A stretch of 64,000 bases of DNA. It comes from Arenicella xantha. Its GTDB lineage: Bacteria > Pseudomonadota > Gammaproteobacteria > Arenicellales > Arenicellaceae. The position numbers and the translations under genes are program-made. The stretch's first letter is position 1, and each line of letters starts with the position of its first letter. The stretch covers positions 1 through 64,000 of the forward strand of contig NZ_QNRT01000010.1 of the NCBI RefSeq assembly GCF_003315245.1. The letters are read 5' to 3'. The notes under the pieces are model-generated. The model saw nothing but the letters and a program-made list of their open reading frames with translations. It made no database searches and had not been told where the DNA came from. Positions 8,581-17,085 of this stretch are shown here, piece after piece.

Positions 8581-8705
8581 CCTAAGCACATGCGGGTAAA
8601 GTGGCTTCACTGTTGAACTCCCATTATTGCTCCAAAGACTCCAAGCACATGCATAGCCAGAAATGGCGCTGAGGAGAATAGATAGAGTATAGCCCTACGC
8701 GCCAA

Positions 8706-10232
8706 CTACCGATATTCGTCTATATTGATTTTTCGACTATTGTCATTGGCTTTCTTGACTGCTGCGAGCATTGCGTCGAGCTGTCCACGACCGTACACAC
8801 GCCCGTTCAGAATCACCGTTTCGATAGTACGCGTGTTGTTAATATCGACGAGTGGGTTCTTATTTAGAATTAGCATATCCGCACGTCTGCCGACTTCGAT
8901 ACTTCCGGCATTGCTGTTCATTAATTTGGCTGGGTTTAGCGTGGCAGAGGCTAAGGTTTGCGCGGGGCTCATACCACCATTGTGCAACGACTCTAATTCA
9001 TCGTGTAGTGAGAAGCCAGGCACCACTAAGTTAGCGCCTGAGTCAGTGCCGGCGACAATCTTAACACCACGCCTTACCATTGCTTTTAACAGAATGTGAT
9101 GTGCTTGCTCGCGAGCTTGCCAAAAAATATCATTCTTTTGGTAGTTTTTCGATGTGGCGTCACTCACCGCTTCAAATTGATTGTAAGTGGGCAACCAGCC
9201 AACTTTGTAGTCTTCAGAGTCTTTAGTTCCCTCAACAAGGCCGGGGTTGGCGTATTCGATTTGTACCGTTTTTAGCGCGGCCTCAAGGTCGCTGAATTGG
9301 TCGTGAATACTCTCCATAAACCACAATACCGAATTCACCGTAATGTCGTTAGCCAATATGGCATCGATAATTTCATCACTACGCGCTTCAACATGCGCAT
9401 AGAAAGCGGCGCTGCCTTTGTCATTGATTGACCCGAACTCTCGAATCAGTACACGCACTATTTCCTCAATATGAGCAACTTCTGTTTGTTGCGTTACCGC
9501 AAGTTCAGACAACTCAAAACTTAAAGGGAAATGGCCGGTGGTTGGTATTCCTAATTTGGCGGCTACCTTATTCACAGCACGATAACTGGGCATATCAAGA
9601 TGGTAGATTTTGATTGCGTCGTAACCTTGCTTAGCAAAGTCTCTTACCCTGCTTTTTGCATGCTCTACGTTGTGAGTATTTTTATGGAAGGTGATGACTT
9701 CATAAAAGGCACCTTCGAGCAGACCCATCGAATCTATTGGCGGTGATGACACAAACATACGCGGGCCAACACGCCCTTGCTCGATCTCTTCACGCAACTG
9801 TAAGCGCTCAGGCGGCCCACCCAAATCACGAATATGCGTAACGCCGTTGGCAACGTAAAGCAATAGGTCGTTGTGACTCTTCAAGACATGCGCATGTGAA
9901 TCAACTAAGCCTGGGATGATATATTTACCACGCCCATCAATCTCCAATGCATTAACGGGTATAGAGCCGCCTACAGTAACCGAGGTGATCTCTCCGTTGT
10001 CTACTACCACGGTACGGTTAGGAAGCATCGTTTGGCCGTCTGGCGAGAGCACGTTGACGTCGGTAATAGCAGTAAGCTTCATCGGCAAAGCAAATTCCCT
10101 ATGATCGACCACTTCAGTGTGGGCGCCATAGATAAAGCTGACACCATTTTTAAACCAAAGTAAATAAGCCGATGCCAGAAGTATGGTGCAAATTAATAGG
10201 CCAACCAGCCATTTCGAAAGTGTTTTTAACAT
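8706..10232 (-). CDS. membrane-anchored amidohydrolase (imidazolonepropionase-like)
   Basis: A 508-residue metal-dependent hydrolase of the amidohydrolase superfamily. Residues about 8-28 form a single N-terminal membrane segment, so the enzyme is probably periplasmic and tethered. The TIM-barrel metal motif is 'GLVDSHAHV' (His-113 and His-115). A candidate carboxylated lysine lies in 'YDAIKIYHLD', further metal ligands in 'TTGHFP' and 'VAHIEE', and the catalytic Asp in 'VAGTDSGAN'. The C-terminal 'GRRADMLILNKNPL' beta-domain is typical. Relatives include aryldialkylphosphatases and Xaa-Pro/Xaa-Arg dipeptidases; the substrate is unknown. Two regulator genes follow upstream on the same strand. 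Confidence 0.85.
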   Translation of the reverse strand: MLKTLSKWLVGLLICTILLASAYLLWFKNGVSFIYGAHTEVVDHREFALPMKLTAITDVNVLSPDGQTMLPNRTVVVDNGEITSVTVGGSIPVNALEIDGRGKYIIPGLVDSHAHVLKSHNDLLLYVANGVTHIRDLGGPPERLQLREEIEQGRVGPRMFVSSPPIDSMGLLEGAFYEVITFHKNTHNVEHAKSRVRDFAKQGYDAIKIYHLDMPSYRAVNKVAAKLGIPTTGHFPLSFELSELAVTQQTEVAHIEEIVRVLIREFGSINDKGSAAFYAHVEARSDEIIDAILANDITVNSVLWFMESIHDQFSDLEAALKTVQIEYANPGLVEGTKDSEDYKVGWLPTYNQFEAVSDATSKNYQKNDIFWQAREQAHHILLKAMVRRGVKIVAGTDSGANLVVPGFSLHDELESLHNGGMSPAQTLASATLNPAKLMNSNAGSIEVGRRADMLILNKNPLVDINNTRTIETVILNGRVYGRGQLDAMLAAVKKANDNSRKINIDEYR

Positions 10233-10355
10233 GAGTAGAATCCATCGGTTATTGATGGCTCTATTTCAACACTCAAGCTCACCATGCGCGTCCAGCCTTA
10301 TAAAACTAGACGTCCAAGATTATAGTTCTAGCGCGTTGCCCAGCAAAAATACCGT

Positions 10356-11471
10356 TCATGATTTTGACGGCAACTGTCGACGGTACGCGCTGGGGGTTAG
10401 CCCGGTGATCTTTTTGAAGATCGCATTGAAACTGCTTTTAGATGCAAACCCCGCGTCCAATGCTAGGTCAATCAATTTGCTTTCGCTGTTTTGGTCGAGT
10501 TGCTGACACACTTCAGCAACTCGGTATTCGTTGATAAAACGATTAAAATTTTTGCCGCCGTACTGATTTAGTGTTTCAGACAGATGGTGCACACTAACAC
10601 CTACTTGTTCCGCAAGCGCTGCCAAGGTGAGTTCACTATTACGGTAAAGCGCCTGCTGTTGAACTCGATCTTGCACCAACCTCAACACGCTTGAACGAGT
10701 CTCCTGGTCTAATAAACCATCCGTTGGCGGTTTACTACTACTTTCCGCCGGTTGCTCGCTTTGCGTGGTGAGTTGCTGAATCTGAAACAGAGTCGGGTTT
10801 CGCCATTGCACAATGGCAATAAAGTAAACCATGATTACCAACAGGCAATCGGCCAAAACATTGACGATCGGCGCTCGACTAATAAAATAGAACAGTATCT
10901 TTAAGCCCCATATCGAAACCATGAAGGCGATCAAACTCCATAGCCACTTAAAAATATCTGGGTTGTACGATGATAGGGTTTGTTTCGCTTTAGTTTGGTA
11001 GCGGCTGACCATTCTTATCAAAAGCGTCGAGTAAACGACGGTTTGACCGTAAAAAACAACTTTTGTAAGGGTATGCTTTAACAATGTGGTGTCAGCCATT
11101 CGGACAAAGCTCAACGCCTTGCTAGGCGAGAACAGAATGTCATAATTGAGCAAATAGCATACGGCTAAGGGCAATAAATGCAGCGCATCGATGGGTTTCA
11201 ACGATGAACTAGTAATGGCTGTTCGGCAATACAAATAGGTAAGGGCGCCATAACTGGCGGGCAAAAAAACAAAGAAGCCAATCAACCCTGTAAAACTACT
11301 TTCCCCTGCGGCAACGATTAGCGGCAAAACAAAGGTCGTCGCCATTAACAAACATTGTAACCCGAGCAATTTACTAGCGTAGTTAACCCGCTTATCGCTC
11401 ACCAAAAGCGCGAATAGCAAAAAGCCCTGAAGCCCTCCAATGGCCAGTATTAAAGTCTGAGTTTGCGACAT
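10356..11471 (-). CDS. AraC-family regulator with N-terminal membrane domain
   Basis: A 371-residue protein with about seven transmembrane helices in residues 1-230 and a C-terminal AraC/XylS double helix-turn-helix (about residues 260-368). The DNA-binding signature 'GFASKSSFNAIFKKITGLTP' is intact. This membrane-AraC architecture senses a signal in or across the membrane and binds DNA from the inner face. It lies 123 bases upstream of the amidohydrolase gene on the same strand, so that gene is a plausible target. A second protein of the same layout is encoded at 27095-28234. Confidence 0.85.
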   Translation of the reverse strand: MSQTQTLILAIGGLQGFLLFALLVSDKRVNYASKLLGLQCLLMATTFVLPLIVAAGESSFTGLIGFFVFLPASYGALTYLYCRTAITSSSLKPIDALHLLPLAVCYLLNYDILFSPSKALSFVRMADTTLLKHTLTKVVFYGQTVVYSTLLIRMVSRYQTKAKQTLSSYNPDIFKWLWSLIAFMVSIWGLKILFYFISRAPIVNVLADCLLVIMVYFIAIVQWRNPTLFQIQQLTTQSEQPAESSSKPPTDGLLDQETRSSVLRLVQDRVQQQALYRNSELTLAALAEQVGVSVHHLSETLNQYGGKNFNRFINEYRVAEVCQQLDQNSESKLIDLALDAGFASKSSFNAIFKKITGLTPSAYRRQLPSKS

Positions 11472-11496
11472 GGTGGGTTATGCAGACGTTGTAGTG

Positions 11497-12228
11497 CTAA
11501 CGTTGAAACGCCTTAAATGCGTGGAATTCCCATTTTCTAATTGCCAAAACCATGCTGGTTCCGTGACGTGTACCAAACGGTTGCTTGCCGTCCTCTTTGC
11601 TTAGCTCGTCATAGTAATCACCAACGGCGTCGATGCGTTCGATGAGCTGCAAAATGGATTTTTCTGATAGGTCGCCAAGCTTAACGACACGCGTTGCATG
11701 ATCACCAGTAAACGAACCGCTTAAGAAACGGTCTTGCGCTTCACGCCGAAAAAACTGTTCGATCGGCCCGTTGCGGTGCCAGGTGAAGTTACTGGAAATC
11801 AAAAGCTTAATTTTATTCTCCGGCAACAGTTCAATCATCTTCATGCGGTCAAGCTGCACTAAGCAACGAATGCATTCAGGCTCAGACAAGTTGTAGCGAT
11901 GCAAAACATCGTGGATAGACCATTGATTGATCACACAGTACGCGACTAACAATAGTGGCGCGTCGGACACTAATTGCTTCTCATTTTCTAACGAGAGCTG
12001 CTCGATTTTTGGCGTTCGCGCTTCATGCTTTCTGACCAAGTCAGAGACTTCCAATCCTAATATTTCACAAATCCGATCCAACCGCTTCAACGAGAAATTT
12101 TTGGTTGAAAACATATGCTTAATAGTCGACTCCGATAACTCTAAACGATCCGCTAAATCCTTATAGTGAATCCCCTTGGAGCGAAGTTCAGATTTCAAAA
12201 TATCGATGATGTGAGTTGAACGCGCCAT
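11497..12228 (-). CDS. XRE-family helix-turn-helix regulator
   Basis: A 243-residue cytoplasmic protein. Residues about 8-62 form an XRE/Cro-like helix-turn-helix ('GIHYKDLADRLELSESTIKH', then 'LDRICEILGLEVSDLV'). The remaining 180 residues form an uncharacterised domain. The gene lies 25 bases upstream of the membrane-AraC gene on the same strand, so the two may be co-transcribed. The target is unknown. Confidence 0.8.
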   Translation of the reverse strand: MARSTHIIDILKSELRSKGIHYKDLADRLELSESTIKHMFSTKNFSLKRLDRICEILGLEVSDLVRKHEARTPKIEQLSLENEKQLVSDAPLLLVAYCVINQWSIHDVLHRYNLSEPECIRCLVQLDRMKMIELLPENKIKLLISSNFTWHRNGPIEQFFRREAQDRFLSGSFTGDHATRVVKLGDLSEKSILQLIERIDAVGDYYDELSKEDGKQPFGTRHGTSMVLAIRKWEFHAFKAFQR

Positions 12229-12371
12229 GCTATGAGATCGTTAGTCAAATTAGTGCCAGAGAAGAGATTATAGTGTACTGACAAGTTTGCATAATCGAAA
12301 GTCGATGCTGGTAACAAAGCATGTTGACCTATAGCATGAGAAATGATGCGCATAGGAAATATCTAATCCGA

Positions 12372-12399
12372 TTGACAACATCTAAGGCAAGTGTCTAAT
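12372..12399 (+). promoter_or_regulatory. candidate sigma-70 promoter
   Basis: TTGACA (12372-12377), 16 bases, TCTAAT (12394-12399), pointing towards the 12577 gene. The leader would be about 170 bases long. Confidence 0.45.
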
Positions 12400-12405
12400 T
12401 AATAA

Positions 12406-12425
12406 GGGTATTTTCTGAAATACCC
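12406..12425 (+). repeat. perfect 8-bp hairpin inside a larger inverted repeat
   Basis: GGGTATTT-TCTG-AAATACCC, flanked by AGTGTC (12390-12395) and GACACT (12431-12436). It sits just after the candidate promoter in the 348-base gap between the XRE gene and the 12577 gene. It could be an operator or an attenuator hairpin; nothing else is seen in that gap. Confidence 0.45.
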
Positions 12426-12576
12426 AACTTGACACTAATGTAGAAGGGTTGCAAAGTATAGAACGTAGTACAAAGCTTGCATCGATAACACAGGGTCAAA
12501 TTAGATGCGAGAAGGGTCAAATAATAAAATGTAACTAGGTGACTGGGGATATTCGAACAACAAAGAGGTTGGTGAT

Positions 12577-12993
12577 ATGGCTGGTAGAGGAGTCAGCAGG
12601 GGCGGCATATGGCCGTTAGTTATAGTGGTTGTATTAGTCTTTTTAACTTCACCAGCTGTCGCACAAGATTCGACAGACGCACTAATCGGTTACTGGCGGC
12701 AAAATGGTGAGGCCGTATTTATGGAGATTTCCCAAACTGAATCAGGTTTCGAGGGAGTCATTGTTCGAGCTGATTGGACGCCCGGCCTAGTCGGATCAAA
12801 AGTCTATCCAATGCTGGCCTATAATGATGATCGTAAACGTTGGATTGGTCGCATGCTAGTGCCAGAGTCACAGCAAGTTGAGGACGTAGAACTGACACTT
12901 AAACGCAACAACAAAGAGTTGTGGTCAAAGACCTTGTCGGGACCACGTACTCGCGTTAAATGGAAACGCGCCACACCAGAAGAGGTTAATTAA
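12577..12993 (+). CDS. exported DUF2147-like protein
   Basis: A 138-residue protein with a signal peptide (hydrophobic residues about 13-28, cleavage near 'AVA-QD'). The mature part has the DUF2147-type pattern: 'LIGYWRQNGEAVFMEIS' at the start, a glycine/valine strand 'GFEGVIVRAD', and a C-terminal beta-rich tail. Family members are small periplasmic beta-barrel-like proteins of unknown function. It is a single gene with its own upstream region; assignment is by pattern. Confidence 0.65.
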   Translation: MAGRGVSRGGIWPLVIVVVLVFLTSPAVAQDSTDALIGYWRQNGEAVFMEISQTESGFEGVIVRADWTPGLVGSKVYPMLAYNDDRKRWIGRMLVPESQQVEDVELTLKRNNKELWSKTLSGPRTRVKWKRATPEEVN

Positions 12994-13060
12994 GCGCGCG
13001 CCGATTGCCGTAACAAACTGCCTAGACTCACAGCCGAACTGTAATCAAGCTGCCGTCATG

Positions 13061-14029
13061 CTATAGCCAATCTTCCTCGGACTGTTCAGTGTTCTTCATC
13101 ATTGGCGCGCCAACCATACGTCCGTTGCGGGTCTTCAAGTTAGCTTGTACTTTAGACACCGTACGTTCGCGCCAAATAATCGCGATACCCGATAATATAG
13201 TAATCATTGAGCCGATCAGAACCCATTGGTCGACTGATTCACCAAAGAACATATAACCAAAGATTATTGCCCAGACTATTTGACTGTATTGCATGGGCGC
13301 CACAAACGCCGCCGGAGCATTACGATACCCAGTTAGAACTGAATATTGTCCAAGTAAACCCAACGCACCAACCAAGAACATTAAACCTAAATCCGTTACC
13401 GGCATGGGCTGATAGACAAACGGTAGAGCGATACCCGAAACCATAATCGTGGCCAACAATGGGAACATAATCATTGTTGCCATGTTCTCGGTTCCGCCTA
13501 TTTTGCGTGAGATGACCGAGGTTCCAGCGCCACAAAAGGCCCCTGCAAGTGCTGCCATGTGGCCAACTTGAATCGAATCCACGGATGGGCGCAACACAAC
13601 AATCACGCCCACTAAACCCATGATAATCGCGATCCAACGAAACAAAGCAATTTTCTCGCCTAGGAAAAATATCGCTAGCACCGAAATAATCAGCGGCGTA
13701 CAAAACAATAATACGTAGGCTTCAACCATAGGCAGCGTTGAAAATGCCCAAAACGACAGGCATAAGGATGCCACATGTAGAAATGCTCGAGTAGCGAGCA
13801 GCACTGGGTTAGTCGGCGATAATGATAGGCGTTTAGAGCTGATAATGCGCGCAATTGAAAATGGCACGTAGCTGAACAACATCGCAAAAAACACAATCTG
13901 AAAGACGTGATAGTCCTTAAGATGTTTGACCACCGCATCATGGCTCGAATATACGGCATAACCGAATAATGCGAAAAGAAGCCCGAATCCGATGGTCGGA
14001 TTTTCGTGCGAAGAAGGTTTGTCTGTCAT
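13061..14029 (-). CDS. EamA/DMT-family transporter
   Basis: A 322-residue inner-membrane protein of the drug/metabolite transporter superfamily. Ten hydrophobic helices form two EamA repeats (about residues 15-150 and 160-295). Typical features are the central 'PLIISVLAIFFLGEKIALFR' and the second-repeat 'IVWAIIFGYMFFGES'. Members export amino acids, purines or other metabolites; the substrate cannot be read from sequence. It is transcribed towards the 12577 gene, and no terminator was identified between them. Confidence 0.88.
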   Translation of the reverse strand: MTDKPSSHENPTIGFGLLFALFGYAVYSSHDAVVKHLKDYHVFQIVFFAMLFSYVPFSIARIISSKRLSLSPTNPVLLATRAFLHVASLCLSFWAFSTLPMVEAYVLLFCTPLIISVLAIFFLGEKIALFRWIAIIMGLVGVIVVLRPSVDSIQVGHMAALAGAFCGAGTSVISRKIGGTENMATMIMFPLLATIMVSGIALPFVYQPMPVTDLGLMFLVGALGLLGQYSVLTGYRNAPAAFVAPMQYSQIVWAIIFGYMFFGESVDQWVLIGSMITILSGIAIIWRERTVSKVQANLKTRNGRMVGAPMMKNTEQSEEDWL

Positions 14030-14154
14030 AACTTATACACCAATGCTCACAACGCCAGAGTGTTCATAGCGGCGGCTCGGTTCAGGGTTGTTGGGCCCAA
14101 CGAAACTTAAATAGAAAAGCTTAAATTGAAAAACTGCATCAAAACTGAGATTGC

Positions 14155-14177
14155 AAAAATGCCGTCGCAACAACGGC
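14155..14177 (-). terminator. rho-independent terminator of bfr
   Basis: On the minus strand GCCGT-TGTTGCG-ACGGC is followed by ATTTTT, 31 bases after the bfr stop codon. The stem is short (5 bp) but well placed. Confidence 0.6.
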
Positions 14178-14207
14178 TTTGAGACTACATTCTAAACCCG
14201 TTGCGAT

Positions 14208-14672
14208 TTACATCATCGATTGTAGATAATTTTGTTCGCCCACTTTATGGAACAACTCGATTTGAGTCTCCAGCCAATCGTAATGCTCTTCTTCGCTTTC
14301 TAGAATAGATGAAAAAATTCCTCGAGACACAAAGTCTGACACGGTTTCACAATACGCAATCGCTTCTTTAAGCAGTGGAATCGCTTCTTCTTCTAAGCGT
14401 AAGTCGCATTGCAGCATTTCCAATACGTTTTGCCCAATATAGAGCTTACCAATGTCTTGTAAATTTGGCAGGCCCTCGATCATCAAGATGCGCTCGATCA
14501 ACATGTCGGCGTGTTTCATCTCATCGATCGATTCTTCGTATTCTTTGGCGTTAAGTTTCTCTAAACCCCAATTCTTGTACATCCGCGCATGCAAGAAATA
14601 CTGGTTGATGGCTGACAATTCATTTTTGAGAGCCTTATTTAAGAATTCGATTACAGTAGCGTCGCCTTTCAT
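14208..14672 (-). CDS. bfr: bacterioferritin
   Basis: A 154-residue iron-storage ferritin that forms a haem-containing 24-mer in the cytoplasm. The start at 14672 gives the usual '[20 protein letters not shown]' N-terminus; an upstream ATG would add 14 atypical residues. Ferroxidase ligands Glu-18, Glu-51 and His-54 and the haem ligand Met-52 are present ('[11 protein letters not shown]'), as is the second iron-binding helix '[14 protein letters not shown]'. bfd lies immediately upstream on the same strand, so iron storage and release genes are paired. Confidence 0.95.
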   Translation of the reverse strand: MKGDATVIEFLNKALKNELSAINQYFLHARMYKNWGLEKLNAKEYEESIDEMKHADMLIERILMIEGLPNLQDIGKLYIGQNVLEMLQCDLRLEEEAIPLLKEAIAYCETVSDFVSRGIFSSILESEEEHYDWLETQIELFHKVGEQNYLQSMM

Positions 14673-14800
14673 TTGAACGGTCCGAGAGATGTGAGTGAGA
14701 ATGTAATAGTTCAAAAAATCTTAGCATAAATTACACTAAGATGTGCTGGAACGTACCAGGATGTAATAGCTCGATCAGCGCTGGGCTTTGAGCTTGTCAA

Positions 14801-15019
14801 TTAGCGGTATGCGGGCGCACCAAGGAAGATTTCGTTACGGTGTTTATGCACTTCAGTTTGAAGTTTCTTTTCCATCACCTGTTTCACTTCACAAGTACAC
14901 GCACCACACACGGTGCTCACTTCAAGGTGTGCTTGCATCGCATCAAAGGATGTTACACCTTGATCGACGGCGTTACGTATTTGGTGGTCTGTGACCGATT
15001 TACATAAGCAAACAAACAT
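14801..15019 (-). CDS. bfd: bacterioferritin-associated ferredoxin
   Basis: A 72-residue [2Fe-2S] protein that reduces ferric iron in bacterioferritin so it can be released. The four cluster cysteines are Cys-4, Cys-6, Cys-38 and Cys-41 ('MFVCLC' and 'CGACTC'), the spacing of E. coli Bfd. An extra Cys-43 follows. It lies upstream of bfr and behind a Fur box, so it should be induced under iron starvation. Confidence 0.95.
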   Translation of the reverse strand: MFVCLCKSVTDHQIRNAVDQGVTSFDAMQAHLEVSTVCGACTCEVKQVMEKKLQTEVHKHRNEIFLGAPAYR

Positions 15020-15086
15020 AGCGGTACTGTTTAGTTGGAGACTTTAACGAATATACAGCCAATGTATCAGGCCTGAATGCCAATGT

Positions 15087-15107
15087 AAATGAGAATCAGT
15101 CTTATTT
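15087..15107 (-). promoter_or_regulatory. Fur box upstream of bfd
   Basis: The 21-base sequence beginning AAATGAGAATC and ending TCTTATTT is a near-perfect Fur palindrome; only two positions break the symmetry with AAATGAGAATC-ATTCTCATTT. It overlaps a candidate minus-strand promoter (TTTACA-N17-TACATT) 68 bases upstream of bfd. Confidence 0.75.
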
Positions 15108-15115
15108 ACATTAAG

Positions 15116-15295
15116 TTAATCGGGCTTTAGTTCTCGCAATTCGGCTATCTGCTCTGCTAACCGATGCATCTCAGCTTGGTAGCGTGCAACCGCGTCCAGA
15201 TCATCTTGCTGTTGAGCTAAGGCAATAGCTTCAAGCACTTTGGTGTACTCACTCATTAACGCCAGAATTGGTGATTGCTCTAACGGTGTATCCAT
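15116..15295 (-). CDS. small helical protein upstream of bfd
   Basis: A 59-residue ORF beginning 'MDTPLEQSPILALMSEYTKV', continuing as an alanine/glutamine/glutamate-rich amphipathic helix ('LAQQQDDLDAVARYQAEMHR') and ending 'LRELKPD'. Codon use and composition look genuine. No ribosome site of strength is seen. The product could be a short coiled-coil protein. It sits just upstream of the Fur box, so its own transcript may end there or run into bfd. Confidence 0.5.
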   Translation of the reverse strand: MDTPLEQSPILALMSEYTKVLEAIALAQQQDDLDAVARYQAEMHRLAEQIAELRELKPD

Positions 15296-15557
15296 ATATC
15301 GTAGTCCGGTGGTCAGTCAGATCCTCGCTCGGTGCACCTCATCACAAAAAATAGTTGGCAGACAGAGCACTACGTCGATAGTACCCCGATTCACGTAACT
15401 TGTCATATGTTAAACAAAAGACCGAAACCTAATTCCGTAGCGCGAGCTCTACCAAGTAAGCAAATGCTAGCGGGGAATACTAAAAAACAGGGAAGGGAAT
15501 GTCGCGGCTTCAGGAATATTGGCGTCCACAATCCTTGGACAAAATTTGGACTCGCGT

Positions 15558-15591
15558 CAAACACTGAGTGGGTACCGGCACTCAGTGTTTG
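15558..15591 (-). terminator. perfect 13-bp hairpin downstream of the DUF4097 gene
   Basis: CAAACACTGAGTG and CACTCAGTGTTTG enclose an 8-base loop, 11 bases after the stop at 15602. A short AATTTT follows about ten bases later on the minus strand. It is the probable 3' end of the sigma/anti-sigma/DUF4097 operon. The rest of the 306-base gap (15296-15601) shows nothing. Confidence 0.55.
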
Positions 15592-15601
15592 CGCTTGCGC
15601 T

Positions 15602-16480
15602 TTAGTGATCTATTTCGATGGTGCCACTCATTGTCTCAAGATCAACTGAACCTTTGCCCTTACCAATTTTGAATTCAAGGGATCCGGAGAACGACATAAA
15701 ACTGGTGCTTTTATCCTCGGTAATTCGATTTCGTACATCGCCGCCGGGGCCAGTCTCGATTTCGAACGTCGCATTTAAGTCTTTATTAAGAAACTGAACA
15801 TCAATATTACCGCTCACGGTATCAGCATCTAACTCACCACCTTCTTTCATTTCAAACACCAAGTCGATGTCGCCTGACACAGAGGAAAGTTGGACGCGAT
15901 CAGATTGCCCGATCGAAGCATCAATACTGCCTGAGACTGATTGCGCCTCGAAGTATTCTGCCTCAACCTTGGCGGCAATATCACCACTCACTGACGACAG
16001 ATTGATTCGGCCCTGTGCATCAATAACTTCAATATCACCACTGACCGATTCGAGTTCGATTTTTCCGCGCCCGCCTTTTAAGGTAATGTCGCCACTCATC
16101 GAGCTCGCATCGACCTTACCATTCATGCCGGTTATTACGAATGAGCTGGATGCACCTTCAATATTAATCGCGCTGTCGCGTGGCGCATAGACTACCAATT
16201 TGGCATATCCACCACCTCTACGCCCGCCCCAAAAGCCGTGCTTCGATTCAACTTCTATTTTGGTTTGGCTGCCAGAAGTTTTAAACACAAATTCTTCCGC
16301 ATTAGGTATGTCGCCTTTAACGCGAATTTCAGACTTATCCCAACCTTCGACCAAGACTTTACCTTCAATCACTTCGATCCGGATGTCACCATCCGCGTCG
16401 GCGGTTAATGTTTTGTCGATCTGTTCAGCCTGGGCGTCGAACGCCGCGGCGAATAGAATCAGCGCTAATAATGTTTTCAT
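15602..16480 (-). CDS. exported DUF4097-family beta-repeat protein
   Basis: A 292-residue protein with a cleavable signal peptide ('LLALILFAAAFDAQA'). The mature protein is a ladder of short beta-repeats with the recurring unit 'SVSGDI' or 'SMSGDI' (six or more copies between residues about 130 and 225). This is the DUF4097 / GIN-domain type of parallel beta-solenoid, probably periplasmic or surface-exposed. It overlaps the anti-sigma gene by ATGA, so it is the last member of a three-gene operon, and its role is presumably cell-envelope sensing or protection. Confidence 0.85.
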   Translation of the reverse strand: MKTLLALILFAAAFDAQAEQIDKTLTADADGDIRIEVIEGKVLVEGWDKSEIRVKGDIPNAEEFVFKTSGSQTKIEVESKHGFWGGRRGGGYAKLVVYAPRDSAINIEGASSSFVITGMNGKVDASSMSGDITLKGGRGKIELESVSGDIEVIDAQGRINLSSVSGDIAAKVEAEYFEAQSVSGSIDASIGQSDRVQLSSVSGDIDLVFEMKEGGELDADTVSGNIDVQFLNKDLNATFEIETGPGGDVRNRITEDKSTSFMSFSGSLEFKIGKGKGSVDLETMSGTIEIDH

Positions 16481-17079
16481 AGTGATACCTCTCTAGATGG
16501 CGAGCCACCTTGTTTTTTAAATTTGTTTAGCATGTTGAGCTCTTGCTGATAAGTACGTGCCAACATGGTTGAATAGTTCTTATTGGTTGGCTCCGCCAAA
16601 ATAGCCTGCTTGAGCTCCAGCGATGCCTGATCAATGGTCAACAACACCGAACGAACTTCAGCCGCGACGCCAGGGTCGATAGGGCCATGTTCTCCCGCCA
16701 ACATGTCAACAAACTGCGCTCGAACATGTGCGTGCTGCTGATCAATCAAACTTATTTGGCTTTTCTGAAATTCGACATAACTGGCTTGCAGTTCGTAGGT
16801 CGCTTGTGATCGTTGAAACGACATGGCAGACATCACAAATGCGCCAAAGGCCATTAACATGCAAGCCGCCAACGACATCGGCCCCCATGGCACAGAGCGC
16901 GCTTTAGACGTACTCGATGCAACTGCGTGATCCTCATTGGTTTCTGGCATTACTTCAGGTTTGCCAGAAAAGCGAATGTTTGAATGAATGTCTGGCCAGA
17001 GATCACGCTCAGGCTGAACATCCCAGTCAAGGGCTTCAAGCGCTTGCTTAGCTGAATTGTCGTTCATTGATTTGATCAT
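16477..17079 (-). CDS. membrane anti-sigma factor-like protein
   Basis: A 200-residue protein with a cytoplasmic N-terminus (about 1-75), one transmembrane helix ('MSLAACMLMAFGAFVMSAMS', about 78-97) and a periplasmic helical domain. The position directly after an ECF sigma gene (6-base gap) and the single-span topology fit an anti-sigma factor that holds the sigma at the membrane until an envelope signal arrives. No classic zinc-binding HxxxCxxC motif is visible, so the assignment rests on context. Confidence 0.65.
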   Translation of the reverse strand: MIKSMNDNSAKQALEALDWDVQPERDLWPDIHSNIRFSGKPEVMPETNEDHAVASSTSKARSVPWGPMSLAACMLMAFGAFVMSAMSFQRSQATYELQASYVEFQKSQISLIDQQHAHVRAQFVDMLAGEHGPIDPGVAAEVRSVLLTIDQASLELKQAILAEPTNKNYSTMLARTYQQELNMLNKFKKQGGSPSREVSL

Positions 17080-17085
17080 AATTAC

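Noticed and set aside
15332-15649. A 105-codon plus-strand frame in the gap beside the DUF4097 gene
   Set aside because: No ribosome site; it runs through the terminator hairpin and antisense into DUF4097.
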